A stretch of DNA of 64,000 bases from Klebsiella sp. WP3-W18-ESBL-02 (lineage in GTDB: Bacteria; Pseudomonadota; Gammaproteobacteria; Enterobacterales; Enterobacteriaceae), in the NCBI RefSeq assembly GCF_014168815.1, contig NZ_AP021972.1:2542001-2606000 (forward strand). Direction: 5' to 3'. This document shows, in pieces, positions 23,616-32,130 of this stretch; the first letter of the stretch is position 1, and every line of letters starts with the position of its first letter. The notes beneath the pieces are model-generated. The model was not told the origin of the DNA. It searched no databases and saw only the letters and a list, made by a program, of their open reading frames with translations. A program made the position numbers and the translations under genes.

Positions 23616-24770
23616 TTACCGATAAACGTACATCCCGCCTTCGGTTCCCCGGCTGAACAATACCTGCCAGAGTTCAATATCACGTGCGCGAAATGCACCG
23701 GCGCAGGCGCAAAGGTAATAGTTGAACATTCGACGAAAACGCGGAGTATAGTGCGTGGCAATGTCGGGCCATGCCGCATTAAAGCGCTGGTGCCAGGCCA
23801 TTAGCGTTTTATCATAATCACTACCGAAGTTGTGCCAGTCTTCCATAATCAACCTGGATTCACTGACGTTGGCGATCTGACGAATTGACGGCAGGCAGCC
23901 GTTCGGGAAAATGTATTTGTTAATCCATGGGTCGACGTTAACCCCGGTCTCGTTACTGCCGATAGTGTGGAGTAAAAACAGTCCGTCGGCCTTCAGGCAG
24001 CGGTCAACGACCTTGAAATAGGTGTCGTAATTTTTGGGACCAACGTGCTCAAACATCCCAACGGAAACAATACGATCGTATTTTCTGTTCAGATCGCGAT
24101 AGTCCTGCAGCAGAATGCTCACATCAAGCCCTTCACAGCGCTGCTGTGCCATTTTTTGCTGCTCTTGCGAAATGGTCACGCCGTCAACGCTGACGCCATA
24201 GTGGCGAGCGGCGTACTCGGCCAAACCGCCCCACCCGCAGCCGATATCCAGCAAACGCATGCCGGGCTGGAGCTGCAATTTTTCACAAATCATTTTCAGC
24301 TTGGCATCTTGCGCCTCTTCCAGAGAACTTGCCGTACGCCAATAAGCACAGGAGTACTGCATGTGAGGGTCTAACATCCTGGAAAATAAATCGTTACCGA
24401 TATCGTAATGCTCTTTACCGACAATCCAGGCGCGTCGGCGCGACTGTAGGTTAAACAATCTCGCGCTGGCAATTTGCAGAATATCCTTCAGATTTCCCGG
24501 CATCTGTTTATCCAGTTTGGCCTGAAGAATTTTACAGAACAGAATGTCCAGCCGGTCACAATCCCACCAACCGTCCATATAACTTTCACCAAAGCCTAAC
24601 GAACCTTGTTGAAATACGCGTTTAAAAAAATCAGCGTGATGCACCTGAATATCCCACGGGCGCGAGCCGTTGATTTTAATATCCGCCTGCTGGAGCAGTT
24701 CGTTGCCCATTCGCGACCAATTATCATTCAATTCTTCAACATTTATTACGTCTGAGCAAACCGTCGCCAT
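23616..24770 (-). CDS. Cyclopropane-fatty-acyl-phospholipid synthase (second Cfa-type enzyme)
   Basis: A 384-residue Cfa homologue colinear with E. coli Cfa (382 aa): FFKRVFQQGSLGFGESYMDG, WIVGKEHYDIGNDLFSRMLD, the SAM loop LLDIGCGWGGLAEYAARHYG, MFEHVGPKNYDTYF and CAGAFRARDIELWQVLFSRG. It adds a methylene from SAM to cis double bonds in membrane phospholipids. The start MATVCSDV fits the family; the longer frame was rejected. E. coli cfa lies in another neighbourhood, so this is likely an additional paralogue, divergent from an AraC regulator 112 bp away. Confidence 0.9.
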   Translation of the reverse strand: MATVCSDVINVEELNDNWSRMGNELLQQADIKINGSRPWDIQVHHADFFKRVFQQGSLGFGESYMDGWWDCDRLDILFCKILQAKLDKQMPGNLKDILQIASARLFNLQSRRRAWIVGKEHYDIGNDLFSRMLDPHMQYSCAYWRTASSLEEAQDAKLKMICEKLQLQPGMRLLDIGCGWGGLAEYAARHYGVSVDGVTISQEQQKMAQQRCEGLDVSILLQDYRDLNRKYDRIVSVGMFEHVGPKNYDTYFKVVDRCLKADGLFLLHTIGSNETGVNVDPWINKYIFPNGCLPSIRQIANVSESRLIMEDWHNFGSDYDKTLMAWHQRFNAAWPDIATHYTPRFRRMFNYYLCACAGAFRARDIELWQVLFSRGTEGGMYVYR

Positions 24771-24882
24771 AATTCTATTCCATAAATTAGAAGTCAGTAT
24801 TTTCTGCGTAAGATTATTATTGATAACACGATGGTATGTATTATGATGTGAGGACAATATTTATCGAGTAGACGCCATAACG

Positions 24883-25686
24883 ATGGACGAGCGCCCTTCT
24901 TTCTCAACCATACAGGCAAAACGGTGGTTTTCATCGCAGGATAATTCGATGAAAGAGCTGCCGCAGTCGGTGTACTTTCGTTCGTATGTGCTTGAAGCCA
25001 ATAATCATGTTGCCAATCATAGCCACTCCTTCGCGCAGTTCCATTTTGCTCATACGGGCAGCATGCGAATTGATGTCGCGGGGAAATGCTGGGTGATACC
25101 TGCCCACTATGGGATCTGGATACCGCATAATACCGAACATGCGGTGTGGGCACTGGATGAAGTGCACCTGGAGAGTCTGGATATCGAGCCCGCGTTTTTA
25201 CCGGTGCCGATCGATGACTGTAAAATGGTGGCCATCAGCGATTTTGTACGCGAGTTTATCCATTACGCTACCACAAATATACCAGAACGTTATGATATTA
25301 AAGGTAAAGATGGTCAGTTGGTCAGCGTCCTGCTGGACGTTATTTTGAAACTACCGGAAGTGGAGTTGATGCTACCGTGGCCACATAATGCGGCGCTGAT
25401 AGAGGTCTGTCGGACTATACAGGAATCGCCTGCATTAGAGCATTCGATGGAATATTGGGCCGATCATTTAGGTATGTCGGCCCGTACCTTCTCGCGTCAT
25501 TTTAAAAAAGAAACTGGCTTACCGTTTGGCGCCTGGAAACAAAAAATGCGCATTCTCGAGTCGGTAATGTTGCTGAAAAAAAATAAAAATGTGACCGCCG
25601 TTGCCCTTGATGTCGGCTATTCCAGCACGGCCGCATTTAGCTTTGCCTTTCGCCAGGCATTCGGTGTACCCCCATCGAGTTACTAA
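24883..25686 (+). CDS. AraC-family transcriptional regulator
   Basis: A 267-residue regulator: N-terminal cupin (NHVANHSHSFAQFHFAHTG; HYGIWIPHNTEHAVWA) and C-terminal double HTH (WADHLGMSARTFSRHFKKET; VALDVGYSSTAAFSFAFRQA). It resembles the NimR/YeaM group of cupin-AraC regulators that control a divergent gene; here the neighbour is the cfa-type gene. ATG 24883 has no good ribosome site, while ATG 24949 has AGGAT ahead, so the true start may be 22 codons later. Overlaps the convergent next gene by four bases. Confidence 0.87.
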   Translation: MDERPSFSTIQAKRWFSSQDNSMKELPQSVYFRSYVLEANNHVANHSHSFAQFHFAHTGSMRIDVAGKCWVIPAHYGIWIPHNTEHAVWALDEVHLESLDIEPAFLPVPIDDCKMVAISDFVREFIHYATTNIPERYDIKGKDGQLVSVLLDVILKLPEVELMLPWPHNAALIEVCRTIQESPALEHSMEYWADHLGMSARTFSRHFKKETGLPFGAWKQKMRILESVMLLKKNKNVTAVALDVGYSSTAAFSFAFRQAFGVPPSSY

Positions 25687-26033
25687 TGGATTGGTTTACT
25701 ACGGGGATTATATTTGTAGATAAACGCGCTCGACCTTCCGGTCATATGCTGCACTTCTTTAATGCTGTATCCCTGCTTCAGAAGCTGCTGAATTTTTAAT
25801 TTATCGCGTTCAACATGCTGTTTTTTGTCGTTCCCTGCTGGCGCATCATGGGGTGATTTGATACGCAGATGTAAACTGCAGTTATCTATTTTCTCCGAAG
25901 CCAGTCGGCACTGAGCCTTGTCGGCATCAAAATGCGTTGAAATTTCTCGCCAAAGACGCAGAGCTCGACGGTAAAAGCCTTTCGTTTCGTTCAGTTGGGC
26001 AAGCACAATGAGTGCATTAATTTCGGCGGACAT
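25683..26033 (-). CDS. PerC/ANR-family transcriptional regulator
   Basis: A 116-residue protein. Residues about 1-50 match the PerC/ANR domain (LAQLNETKGFYRRALRLWRE, then ASEKIDNCSL), and the C-terminal third carries a phage-type HTH (LKQGYSIKEVQHMTGRSSAF). PerC-type proteins act on H-NS-repressed or AraC-controlled genes and are usually horizontally acquired. Start at 26033 (MSAEINAL) is where the family begins. No partner gene. Confidence 0.7.
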   Translation of the reverse strand: MSAEINALIVLAQLNETKGFYRRALRLWREISTHFDADKAQCRLASEKIDNCSLHLRIKSPHDAPAGNDKKQHVERDKLKIQQLLKQGYSIKEVQHMTGRSSAFIYKYNPRSKPIH

Positions 26034-26303
26034 AATCAAAAACCCACGGATAAATGAATAATACGCGTATGCGCTGTGGCTCACTTCATTTGTATGATAA
26101 ATACAAAATATCCCCACTGTCTATGCCTGTTTGGCTCTATTTCTATACTGAATATTCATACTTGCTATGCCTGAACGGCATCGTTGCGCACAACAGCGGC
26201 CATCAATTGGCCCAATACCATCGAAGATTGTCATTACGCCAGCGGCGCAACGCTGAGAATCCGACATACTGTGTTCATCTCCTCACACAACAGGACTCTC
26301 ACT
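26034..26303. promoter_or_regulatory. Intergenic region PerC-like / MBL gene
   Basis: About 270 bp between divergent genes. Although a frame continues upstream of the MBL start, its residues are not family-like. I see no RNA gene or clear operator. Confidence 0.35.
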
Positions 26304-27080
26304 ATGAACATTACCCAAATCCGCAACGCCACCCAGTTGATTCACTACGCGGGTAAACGCTTTCTGATTGACCCGATGCTGGCGGCCAAAGACACCTACC
26401 CGGGCTTTCCCGGCACGGCCCGCGCCGATATTCGTATCCCGATGGTGGAACTGCCTCTGCCGATCGGCGAGATTATCGACGTGGATGCGGTGATTGTGAC
26501 GCATACTCATCTCGATCATTGGGATGACGCGGCCGCCGCTGCTCTTCCAGGGTCGATACCGATTTATGTGCAGAATGCCCATGATGAAGCGCTTCTGCGC
26601 GCTAAGGGCTTTAGCGAAGTGCGCCTCCTTTCAGCTGACAGTCATTTTGGCCACATCCGTTTGCTCAAAACCGACGGGCAGCATGGATCAGACGCCGCCT
26701 ACGCGATACCTGAACTGGCAGAACGACTTGGCGAAGCCTGCGGCGTAGTATTTCAGCATCCGGAAGAAAAAACGCTCTATCTGGTTGGCGACACAATCTG
26801 GATCGACGCCATTGCTGAAAATATGCGCCACTATCAGCCGGAAGTGCTGGTGATGAATACCGGATGGGCACACGTGCTGGGATTTGGCCCGATTATTTTT
26901 GGCAATGAAGATCTGCTAAAAGCACATGCACTATTGCCGCAGGCGCAGATCGTTGCCACCCATATGGGGGCGATTAACCATTGTCTGGTGACGCGAGAAG
27001 CGCTGCTGGAATATGCTCGAGATAACCAGATAGAGGATTTCGTCTGTGCCCCAGCAGATGGTGACACTGTCACGTATTAA
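26304..27080 (+). CDS. Metallo-beta-lactamase-fold hydrolase
   Basis: A 258-residue UlaG-type MBL-fold protein: the metal motif THTHLDHWDD (HxHxDH) near residue 70, LYLVGDTIW with the bridging Asp, and the distal His in VATHMGAINH. A dinuclear Zn or Mn site is likely; the substrate is unknown. ATG 26304 follows AGGA by eight bases and matches the family. It precedes a GlxA-type regulator by 14 bases, so the two form an operon, a pairing common in enterobacteria. Confidence 0.85.
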   Translation: MNITQIRNATQLIHYAGKRFLIDPMLAAKDTYPGFPGTARADIRIPMVELPLPIGEIIDVDAVIVTHTHLDHWDDAAAAALPGSIPIYVQNAHDEALLRAKGFSEVRLLSADSHFGHIRLLKTDGQHGSDAAYAIPELAERLGEACGVVFQHPEEKTLYLVGDTIWIDAIAENMRHYQPEVLVMNTGWAHVLGFGPIIFGNEDLLKAHALLPQAQIVATHMGAINHCLVTREALLEYARDNQIEDFVCAPADGDTVTY

Positions 27081-27094
27081 AGAGTGAGAACATA

Positions 27095-28042
27095 ATGACC
27101 CCCACCTCCGTTGCGATTGTGGCCAGTGAAGGGTTCAGCACCTTTCATTTTTCGGTACCGCTAATTTTGTTTGGCGACAGCGCCAGCAGCGAAACGCATT
27201 TTCGCCGTATCATATGCGCTGAAACGCCTGGGATGGTCTGGTCTAAGGAAGGTACAGCGGTATTGGCCACGGCAGATTTTACCGCGCTGACACAAAGCGA
27301 TATTGTCATCGTGCCCTTCTGGCGAGACGTGAACGAGAAACCGTCGACCGCATTGTTGGCCGCGTTGAAAACCGCACGTGCTAACGGTGCGACAGTGGTC
27401 GGTCTGTGCCTGGGAACATTTGTTCTGGCCTATGCCGGGTTACTCGACCACCGTCGAGCCGCGACGCATTGGGAATATGAGCCTGACTTTTCACGGCTTT
27501 TCCCTCAGGTAACGCTCGATGTCAACGTTCTGTATACCGACGACGATGGTCTGATTACCTCGGCTGGCACCGCCGCCGCGCTGGACTGCTGCCTGTATGT
27601 GATTCGTCAGCGTCTTGGTGCGAGCGTCGCAAACCAGATAGCCCGGCGTATGGTCACGCCGCCACACCGTGAAGGCGGCCAGGCCCAGTTTATTGAACCT
27701 ACGGTACCACTGCGAACTGACGATACGCGGATTAACCAGCTTCTTCTTTTCCTGCAAAATAACCTCGGTCAGACACTTAACATCGACTCACTGGCCGAGC
27801 GAGCGGCGATGAGCCGCCGTACGCTAACCCGCCATTTTCAGAAAGCTACCGGTATGTCGATTGGTGAATGGATCACCGCTGAGCGGTTAAGACGGAGTCA
27901 GAGCCTGCTGGAGAGCAGCCAGCTTTCCATTGAGCAGGTCGCGGAGCGCGCAGGCTTTCAGTCATCTATTACGTTTCGCCAGACCTTTCGTGAAAGAATG
28001 GGCGTCAGCCCGGGGGAATGGCGTAAAACCTTTCGCGGATAA
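27095..28042 (+). CDS. GlxA/FtrA-type regulator (DJ-1/PfpI domain plus AraC HTH)
   Basis: A 315-residue protein: residues about 5-185 form a DJ-1/PfpI class I glutamine amidotransferase-like domain with the nucleophile-elbow Cys in GLCLGTFVLA, and residues about 215-315 an AraC double HTH (LAERAAMSRRTLTRHFQKAT; VAERAGFQSSITFRQTFRER). Such proteins sense a small molecule with the first domain and activate neighbouring metabolic genes. It probably controls its own operon with the upstream MBL hydrolase. Confidence 0.87.
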   Translation: MTPTSVAIVASEGFSTFHFSVPLILFGDSASSETHFRRIICAETPGMVWSKEGTAVLATADFTALTQSDIVIVPFWRDVNEKPSTALLAALKTARANGATVVGLCLGTFVLAYAGLLDHRRAATHWEYEPDFSRLFPQVTLDVNVLYTDDDGLITSAGTAAALDCCLYVIRQRLGASVANQIARRMVTPPHREGGQAQFIEPTVPLRTDDTRINQLLLFLQNNLGQTLNIDSLAERAAMSRRTLTRHFQKATGMSIGEWITAERLRRSQSLLESSQLSIEQVAERAGFQSSITFRQTFRERMGVSPGEWRKTFRG

Positions 28043-28053
28043 CTTCGCTGAGG

Positions 28054-28088
28054 TTATCCACAGAAACGGTGCACAACCTTGTGGGTAA
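28054..28088. repeat. Inverted pair of DnaA-box-like sequences
   Basis: TTATCCACA (28054-28062) equals the DnaA box consensus; TGTGGGTAA (28080-28088) is the inverted box with one mismatch. They face each other 17 bp apart just after the GlxA-type gene. May be chance. Confidence 0.35.
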
Positions 28089-28134
28089 TTAGCCTAAAAG
28101 CCGTTGATTAATGAGGCGTTCATGAAATGTACAG

Positions 28135-28156
28135 GGGCGCAGCGTGTCCTGCGCCC
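28135..28156. terminator. GC-rich hairpin between the GlxA-type gene and the small membrane peptide
   Basis: GGGCGCAG and CTGCGCCC pair in a perfect 8-bp stem with loop CGTGTC between convergent genes. The following bases on the plus strand are GTTTCAG, a weak U-run. Confidence 0.5.
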
Positions 28157-28176
28157 GTTTCAGTCGAGCGTACCGC

Positions 28177-28275
28177 TTACCAGCCAAGCGCGCGTACCAG
28201 CGACAGATCCCAGGCGGTAGCGAACAGTGAAATGAACAGAATGATGTTAACGGCAGTCTCGATTCGTTTTTCCAT
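28177..28275 (-). CDS. Small membrane peptide (32 aa)
   Basis: An ATG at 28275 preceded at eight bases by AAGGAGA opens a 32-codon frame: MEKRIETAVNIILFISLF, then ATAWDLSLVRALGW. A charged N-terminus, one hydrophobic helix (AVNIILFISLFATAW) and a short tail make it a typical single-pass enterobacterial small membrane protein. The strong ribosome site and the hairpin after the stop support expression. I do not recognise a named homologue. Confidence 0.6.
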   Translation of the reverse strand: MEKRIETAVNIILFISLFATAWDLSLVRALGW

Positions 28276-28345
28276 TTTGATTCTCCTTATGTCGGTGCAA
28301 CCATTAAACAGGGAAAACCTTAATGATTTATTCTGCATCCTGGCT

Positions 28346-28786
28346 TTACAGCCTAACACAATAACGTACGTAATCATCTGCGGAGATGAATTCATCATAA
28401 AGCTTACGGGCAGGATTATGAATACGCGTATGCCAGTAGAAACGCGACCATTTCTGTTCTTTGGCTTCATTTAGCACGAAATGCATGAGTTGCCGGGCAA
28501 TGCCCAGGCCACGAAATGACGGGTCCACGAACAGGTCTTCCAGATAACAGATGGGTTGGGTCACCCACGTGCCTTCGTGTAATACGCACAGGGCAAAACC
28601 GGTCACGCGCCCTTCTACCACCGCCACTCGGCCAAAAACAGGCGATTGCGGATTGAGCATTCGCTGCCACGTGTTTTCCGTGACATCGTCGGCCAGTGTC
28701 GCGCCATAAAAAGTGTTGTAACCCTGCCATAGCGCCAACCACTGCGCTTTATCTTCAGCCTGTATGGCACGAATGATTACGGTCAC
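28346..28786 (-). CDS. GNAT-family N-acetyltransferase
   Basis: A 146-residue acetyltransferase: strand 4 and motif A read ICYLEDLFVDPSFRGLGIAR, where RGLGIA binds the acetyl-CoA pyrophosphate; WHTRIHNPARKLYDEF is motif B. Substrate unknown. It starts 12 bases after the bestrophin-like yneE gene stops and shares its direction, so they may be co-transcribed. Confidence 0.84.
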   Translation of the reverse strand: MTVIIRAIQAEDKAQWLALWQGYNTFYGATLADDVTENTWQRMLNPQSPVFGRVAVVEGRVTGFALCVLHEGTWVTQPICYLEDLFVDPSFRGLGIARQLMHFVLNEAKEQKWSRFYWHTRIHNPARKLYDEFISADDYVRYCVRL

Positions 28787-28798
28787 GCGTTCTTCCTC

Positions 28799-29713
28799 TT
28801 AGCTGAGCTGGTAATGCTTATCGACGGTAAGGCGCTCAGGTATCTGGGGTTCATCGTTCATTTGCAGCAGATCGATTTCGATAGCGTTGCAGATAGCATC
28901 CAACGGTAAGTCATTATTTTCCATACCGAAGGGTTCTTCAAGCTCTTCCGCCAGCGTATCCAGAGAAATAAAGGTGTACGAAATCAGCACCGAGACAAAT
29001 GGCGTCATATAGTGTAAGTCAACAACCAGCGCGAACGGCAGCATGATGCAGAACAGGTACACGGTGCGATGTAAAATCAGGGAATAGGCAAAAGGCACCG
29101 GCGTATTGGCAATACGTTCACAGCCGGCCAGCACGATGGACATATCGTTGAGGCGAATGTTCAGACTATGGTACAGAATATCCGACAGTTGCCCTGCCCG
29201 ACGCCTCTGAGCCAGCCACTCCCCCATAATCAGCAAAATACGATTTGCCGGCGACTGGGCGGTCATCACCTCATGAAGATGCGATTCGGAAAGATACTTC
29301 GCCAGCACCGCACGCGTAGGCTGGCGGCGTAGCGTCAGACGCAGACAGTGGGCAAACGCAATCTGCAGACCCACAAATTCATTCAGATGCGGATCGTCGT
29401 GCAGCGTGTTTTTTACCTCACGCAGCAAAGAGCGTGAGGCAATCATCAGTTGTCCCCAAAGCTGACGGGCTTCAACGTAGCGGGAATAACAGGCGTTATT
29501 GCGAAACCCCAGGAATATGGCAATGGCCACGCCGAGAATACTGAACGGGGCGACCGTCAGCTTCACCCCCAGCGAAGAATACCAGGGCAAAATCAGGATC
29601 ACGACTATCGATAGCAGGAAGTTAAGCAGCAACCGCGAAAAGATTTTCGGCAGCACGGAACCGTGCCAGACAAAGATACGGGCCAGCCAGTGCTGGTGAG
29701 GACGAACGATCAT
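28799..29713 (-). CDS. yneE: Bestrophin-family inner-membrane channel YneE
   Basis: A 304-residue protein matching E. coli YneE: MIVRPHQHWLARIFVWHGSV at the start, four or more membrane segments (LLNFLLSIVVILILPWY; LFCIMLPFALVVDLHY), and the bestrophin end DTLAEELEEPFG. Bacterial bestrophins form pentameric ion channels. In E. coli the gene neighbours uxaB, as here, supporting terminus synteny. Confidence 0.9.
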   Translation of the reverse strand: MIVRPHQHWLARIFVWHGSVLPKIFSRLLLNFLLSIVVILILPWYSSLGVKLTVAPFSILGVAIAIFLGFRNNACYSRYVEARQLWGQLMIASRSLLREVKNTLHDDPHLNEFVGLQIAFAHCLRLTLRRQPTRAVLAKYLSESHLHEVMTAQSPANRILLIMGEWLAQRRRAGQLSDILYHSLNIRLNDMSIVLAGCERIANTPVPFAYSLILHRTVYLFCIMLPFALVVDLHYMTPFVSVLISYTFISLDTLAEELEEPFGMENNDLPLDAICNAIEIDLLQMNDEPQIPERLTVDKHYQLS

Positions 29714-29906
29714 TTTGATATCAATCAGGTTAATGAATTGTATATTAAACGTGATCTACGTCATGTATTCAAGCGGTACTGACGGTGAAATGCTATGCTA
29801 GCGAAGCCCTTTATGGGCTGTTAGGCGGTTTATGCTCGGTGTTTCAGTGGGATAGTAATAAAAGAAAATATGTATGTTGTAACTAATCTGCCTTGTTACG
29901 GCCATA
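29714..29906. promoter_or_regulatory. Intergenic region between uxaB terminator and yneE
   Basis: About 190 bp upstream of yneE. It includes a short hairpin GCCC-TTTAT-GGGC near 29806-29818. It should hold the yneE promoter. No gene or RNA that I can name. Confidence 0.35.
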
Positions 29907-29930
29907 GAAAACCCGGCCGAAGCCGGGCTT
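29907..29930 (-). terminator. Rho-independent terminator of uxaB
   Basis: On the minus strand GCCCGGC and GCCGGG pair around TTCG, followed by TTTTC; it lies about 20 bases after the uxaB stop. Confidence 0.88.
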
Positions 29931-29949
29931 GATAAGCGTTGAACCGCCG

Positions 29950-31401
29950 TTAGCAGAGCGGTTGCACGGCTTTACGCATTCCCTGAGTCAGAATCGCGTC
30001 AAGATCGGTTGTCACCTGTTCGACCAATCCGGAAACCTGTGTAAGATCTTGTTCCCAATGTTCGCTCACGGAAAGTACCGCGCTGACCAGATCGCGGGTA
30101 GTAATCTGGTGGTCACGATGCTGCGCCCATAGCTGCTGATAACTCTCGATCCAGTGCGCGTCGTCTTGTACCGGATACGCTTCCCCGTTACGTTCCGCAC
30201 GATAGAAAGCGATCAGCGCAGCCAGCGCAAAGGTCAAGCGTGCAGGCAGCTTACCGCTGGCCTTCTGCCCTGCCAGCAGCTGCGGCAAAATGCGGGTACG
30301 GAATTTTGTCATACCGTTCAGGGCAATAGACAACAGCTGATGCTTGATGTACGGGTTACGGAAACGACCGGTAACTGCGCTGGCAAAGGATTCCAGCTCG
30401 TCTTTCGGCAGATCCAGCACCGGAATAATTTCCTGATAAATCGCTTTTTCAACAAATGCACAGATTTCCGCATCATTCATGGCTTCACCCACGGTATCGA
30501 TACCGGCCTGATAGGCCACCGGCACTAGCGCGGTATGTGCACCGTTCAGAATCGCGACTTTACGCTCTTTATACGGTTTAATATCGTCAACAATCAGTAC
30601 GTTAAGTGCAAGCTTGTCGAGACACAGTTCGCTGGCGAGGGATTTTGGCCCCTGAATCACAAACAGATAGAAGTGCTCAGCGGTATCGAGGAAGCCGTCT
30701 TTGTAACCCAGCTCCGCTTCCAGTTTTGCCGCTTCATCACGCGGGTATCCGGTGACGATACGGTCCACCAGCGTAGAGCAGAAAGCGTTTGATTCATTCA
30801 GCCAAGTCATGAATTCAGCCGGCAGCGCCCACTCCTGCGCATAGCGAACCACCAGCTCGTGCAGCGCCTCACCGTTATAATCAATCAGTTCGCAAGGAAT
30901 GATCACCCAGCCTTTATCGGCTGCGCCGTTGAAATGGCTGAAGCGTTCGAACAGCAGGCGCGTCAGTTTCGCCGGATAACTTACCGCCGGGGCGTCATCA
31001 AACTTGTCGCCCGCGTGATAGCTGATGCCCGCTTCGGTGGTATTGGAAAACACAAAACGCATGTCCGGGTTGTGAGCCAGCTTAAGGAATTCTGCGTAAT
31101 CGTTATAAGCGCTGATTTCACGGTTCACCGAACGGATCAGGCGAGCATCGCTGACCGCCTCACCCTTTTCATTCAGACCACGAATAATTGTGGTGTACAG
31201 GCCGTCCTGAGTACTCAGAGAAGGCGGGAAGTCGCTGGCAATCGGGCGAACGATAACCACGCCTGAATTCAGGTCAGTGTGTTCGTTCAGCAGGTCAATC
31301 TGCCAGTCGACAAACGCGCGCAGGAAGTTTCCTTCGCCAAACTGGATAATACGTTCAGGGTATTGGGCACCGGGGAAATCATGGCGGTTCAGTGTTTTCA
31401 C
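29950..31401 (-). CDS. uxaB: Tagaturonate reductase (altronate oxidoreductase)
   Basis: The 483-residue product is almost identical in layout to E. coli UxaB: NRHDFPGAQYPERIIQFGEG (NAD-binding start), VFSNTTEAGISYHAGDKFDD, CSTLVDRIVTGYPRDEA, and the catalytic segment VDDIKPYKERKVAILNGAHT. It reduces D-tagaturonate to D-altronate with NADH in galacturonate catabolism. The start is GTG 31401 with AAGGAAC ahead. The partner uxaCA genes are not in the window, as in E. coli, where uxaB stands alone near the terminus. Confidence 0.97.
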   Translation of the reverse strand: MKTLNRHDFPGAQYPERIIQFGEGNFLRAFVDWQIDLLNEHTDLNSGVVIVRPIASDFPPSLSTQDGLYTTIIRGLNEKGEAVSDARLIRSVNREISAYNDYAEFLKLAHNPDMRFVFSNTTEAGISYHAGDKFDDAPAVSYPAKLTRLLFERFSHFNGAADKGWVIIPCELIDYNGEALHELVVRYAQEWALPAEFMTWLNESNAFCSTLVDRIVTGYPRDEAAKLEAELGYKDGFLDTAEHFYLFVIQGPKSLASELCLDKLALNVLIVDDIKPYKERKVAILNGAHTALVPVAYQAGIDTVGEAMNDAEICAFVEKAIYQEIIPVLDLPKDELESFASAVTGRFRNPYIKHQLLSIALNGMTKFRTRILPQLLAGQKASGKLPARLTFALAALIAFYRAERNGEAYPVQDDAHWIESYQQLWAQHRDHQITTRDLVSAVLSVSEHWEQDLTQVSGLVEQVTTDLDAILTQGMRKAVQPLC

Positions 31402-31438
31402 AATGGGTTCCTTTCTGGATTAGTCATACAACCTGCTC

Positions 31439-31455
31439 AATTGGTCTAATAACTT
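31439..31455 (-). promoter_or_regulatory. Possible ExuR/UxuR operator upstream of uxaB
   Basis: AATTGGTCTAATAACTT, about 40 bases upstream of the uxaB start, has a good AATTGGT half site of the hexuronate regulators ExuR/UxuR (palindrome AATTGGTATACCAATT); the other half is degenerate. Confidence 0.4.
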
Positions 31456-31515
31456 ATCAGATTTTCCGCTTATGAAACCCTGTTTTGATCAAAAGTGAGA
31501 GAATAAATAGCGAGT

Positions 31516-32043
31516 CTATAAAAATTTGTAAAAAATCGACGTCGCCGTCAACGCACCGTCCGGCATACAGGCATAGCGCGGAATTTCCCCCACCTTTTGC
31601 CAGCCGCAGCGCTGATAGAAACTTTCCGCCCCGCTACCGGTCGCCGTATCCAGCACCAGCACGCTTTTATGCCTGTCAACGGCGACCGCTTCCAGGCGCT
31701 GCATTAGCGCACGGGCAATCCCCCCGCGGCGAGCACGTTCATGCACTAACAGTTTCGCGACGTCGGCACGGTGCGGCTGGTTTTCCGGCTGGTCAACAAT
31801 CAGCTGCACGGTCCCAACGATATGCTGGTCGACATCTTTAGCGACCAGCACGACACGCTCATCTCGCGCCACGCTACCGGCAGTCCGCTGCCAGAACTGC
31901 TGTGCGGTTTCCGGGCTGAACGGCAGCATAAAGCTGACGGATGCGCCGCCGTTAACGCAGTTTGTCAGCACACCGGACAACGCATCAAGATGTGAAAGGA
32001 TATCGGATTCAGAAAAGATATGAAGCGAGTACGTTGAATTCAT
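31516..32043 (-). CDS. GNAT-family N-acetyltransferase
   Basis: A 175-residue acetyltransferase: VGTVQLIVDQPENQPHRADV, then the acetyl-CoA loop ERARRGGIARALMQRLE and AESFYQRCGWQKVGEIPRYA. The layout recalls streptothricin or phosphinothricin-type acetyltransferases (FYQRCGW..G.IP.YA), but the substrate is not known. It sits between uxaB and the diguanylate cyclase gene, where I do not recall a gene in E. coli, so it may be an accessory insertion. Confidence 0.84.
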   Translation of the reverse strand: MNSTYSLHIFSESDILSHLDALSGVLTNCVNGGASVSFMLPFSPETAQQFWQRTAGSVARDERVVLVAKDVDQHIVGTVQLIVDQPENQPHRADVAKLLVHERARRGGIARALMQRLEAVAVDRHKSVLVLDTATGSGAESFYQRCGWQKVGEIPRYACMPDGALTATSIFYKFL

Positions 32044-32130
32044 GGCGATCTCCGGAAAAGGGGTACCACCGATTTTACGTTAACAAGTTGACAACACAAC
32101 AGAAACCGCCATCGCATTTTCTTATCGGTA

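Noticed and set aside
26184..26303. 40-codon N-terminal extension of the MBL-fold hydrolase
   Set aside because: Residues are not family-like, and a proper ribosome site precedes ATG 26304.
31516..32043. Phosphinothricin or streptothricin resistance gene
   Set aside because: The acetyltransferase only shares the general GNAT pattern; a resistance call is not supported by sequence alone.
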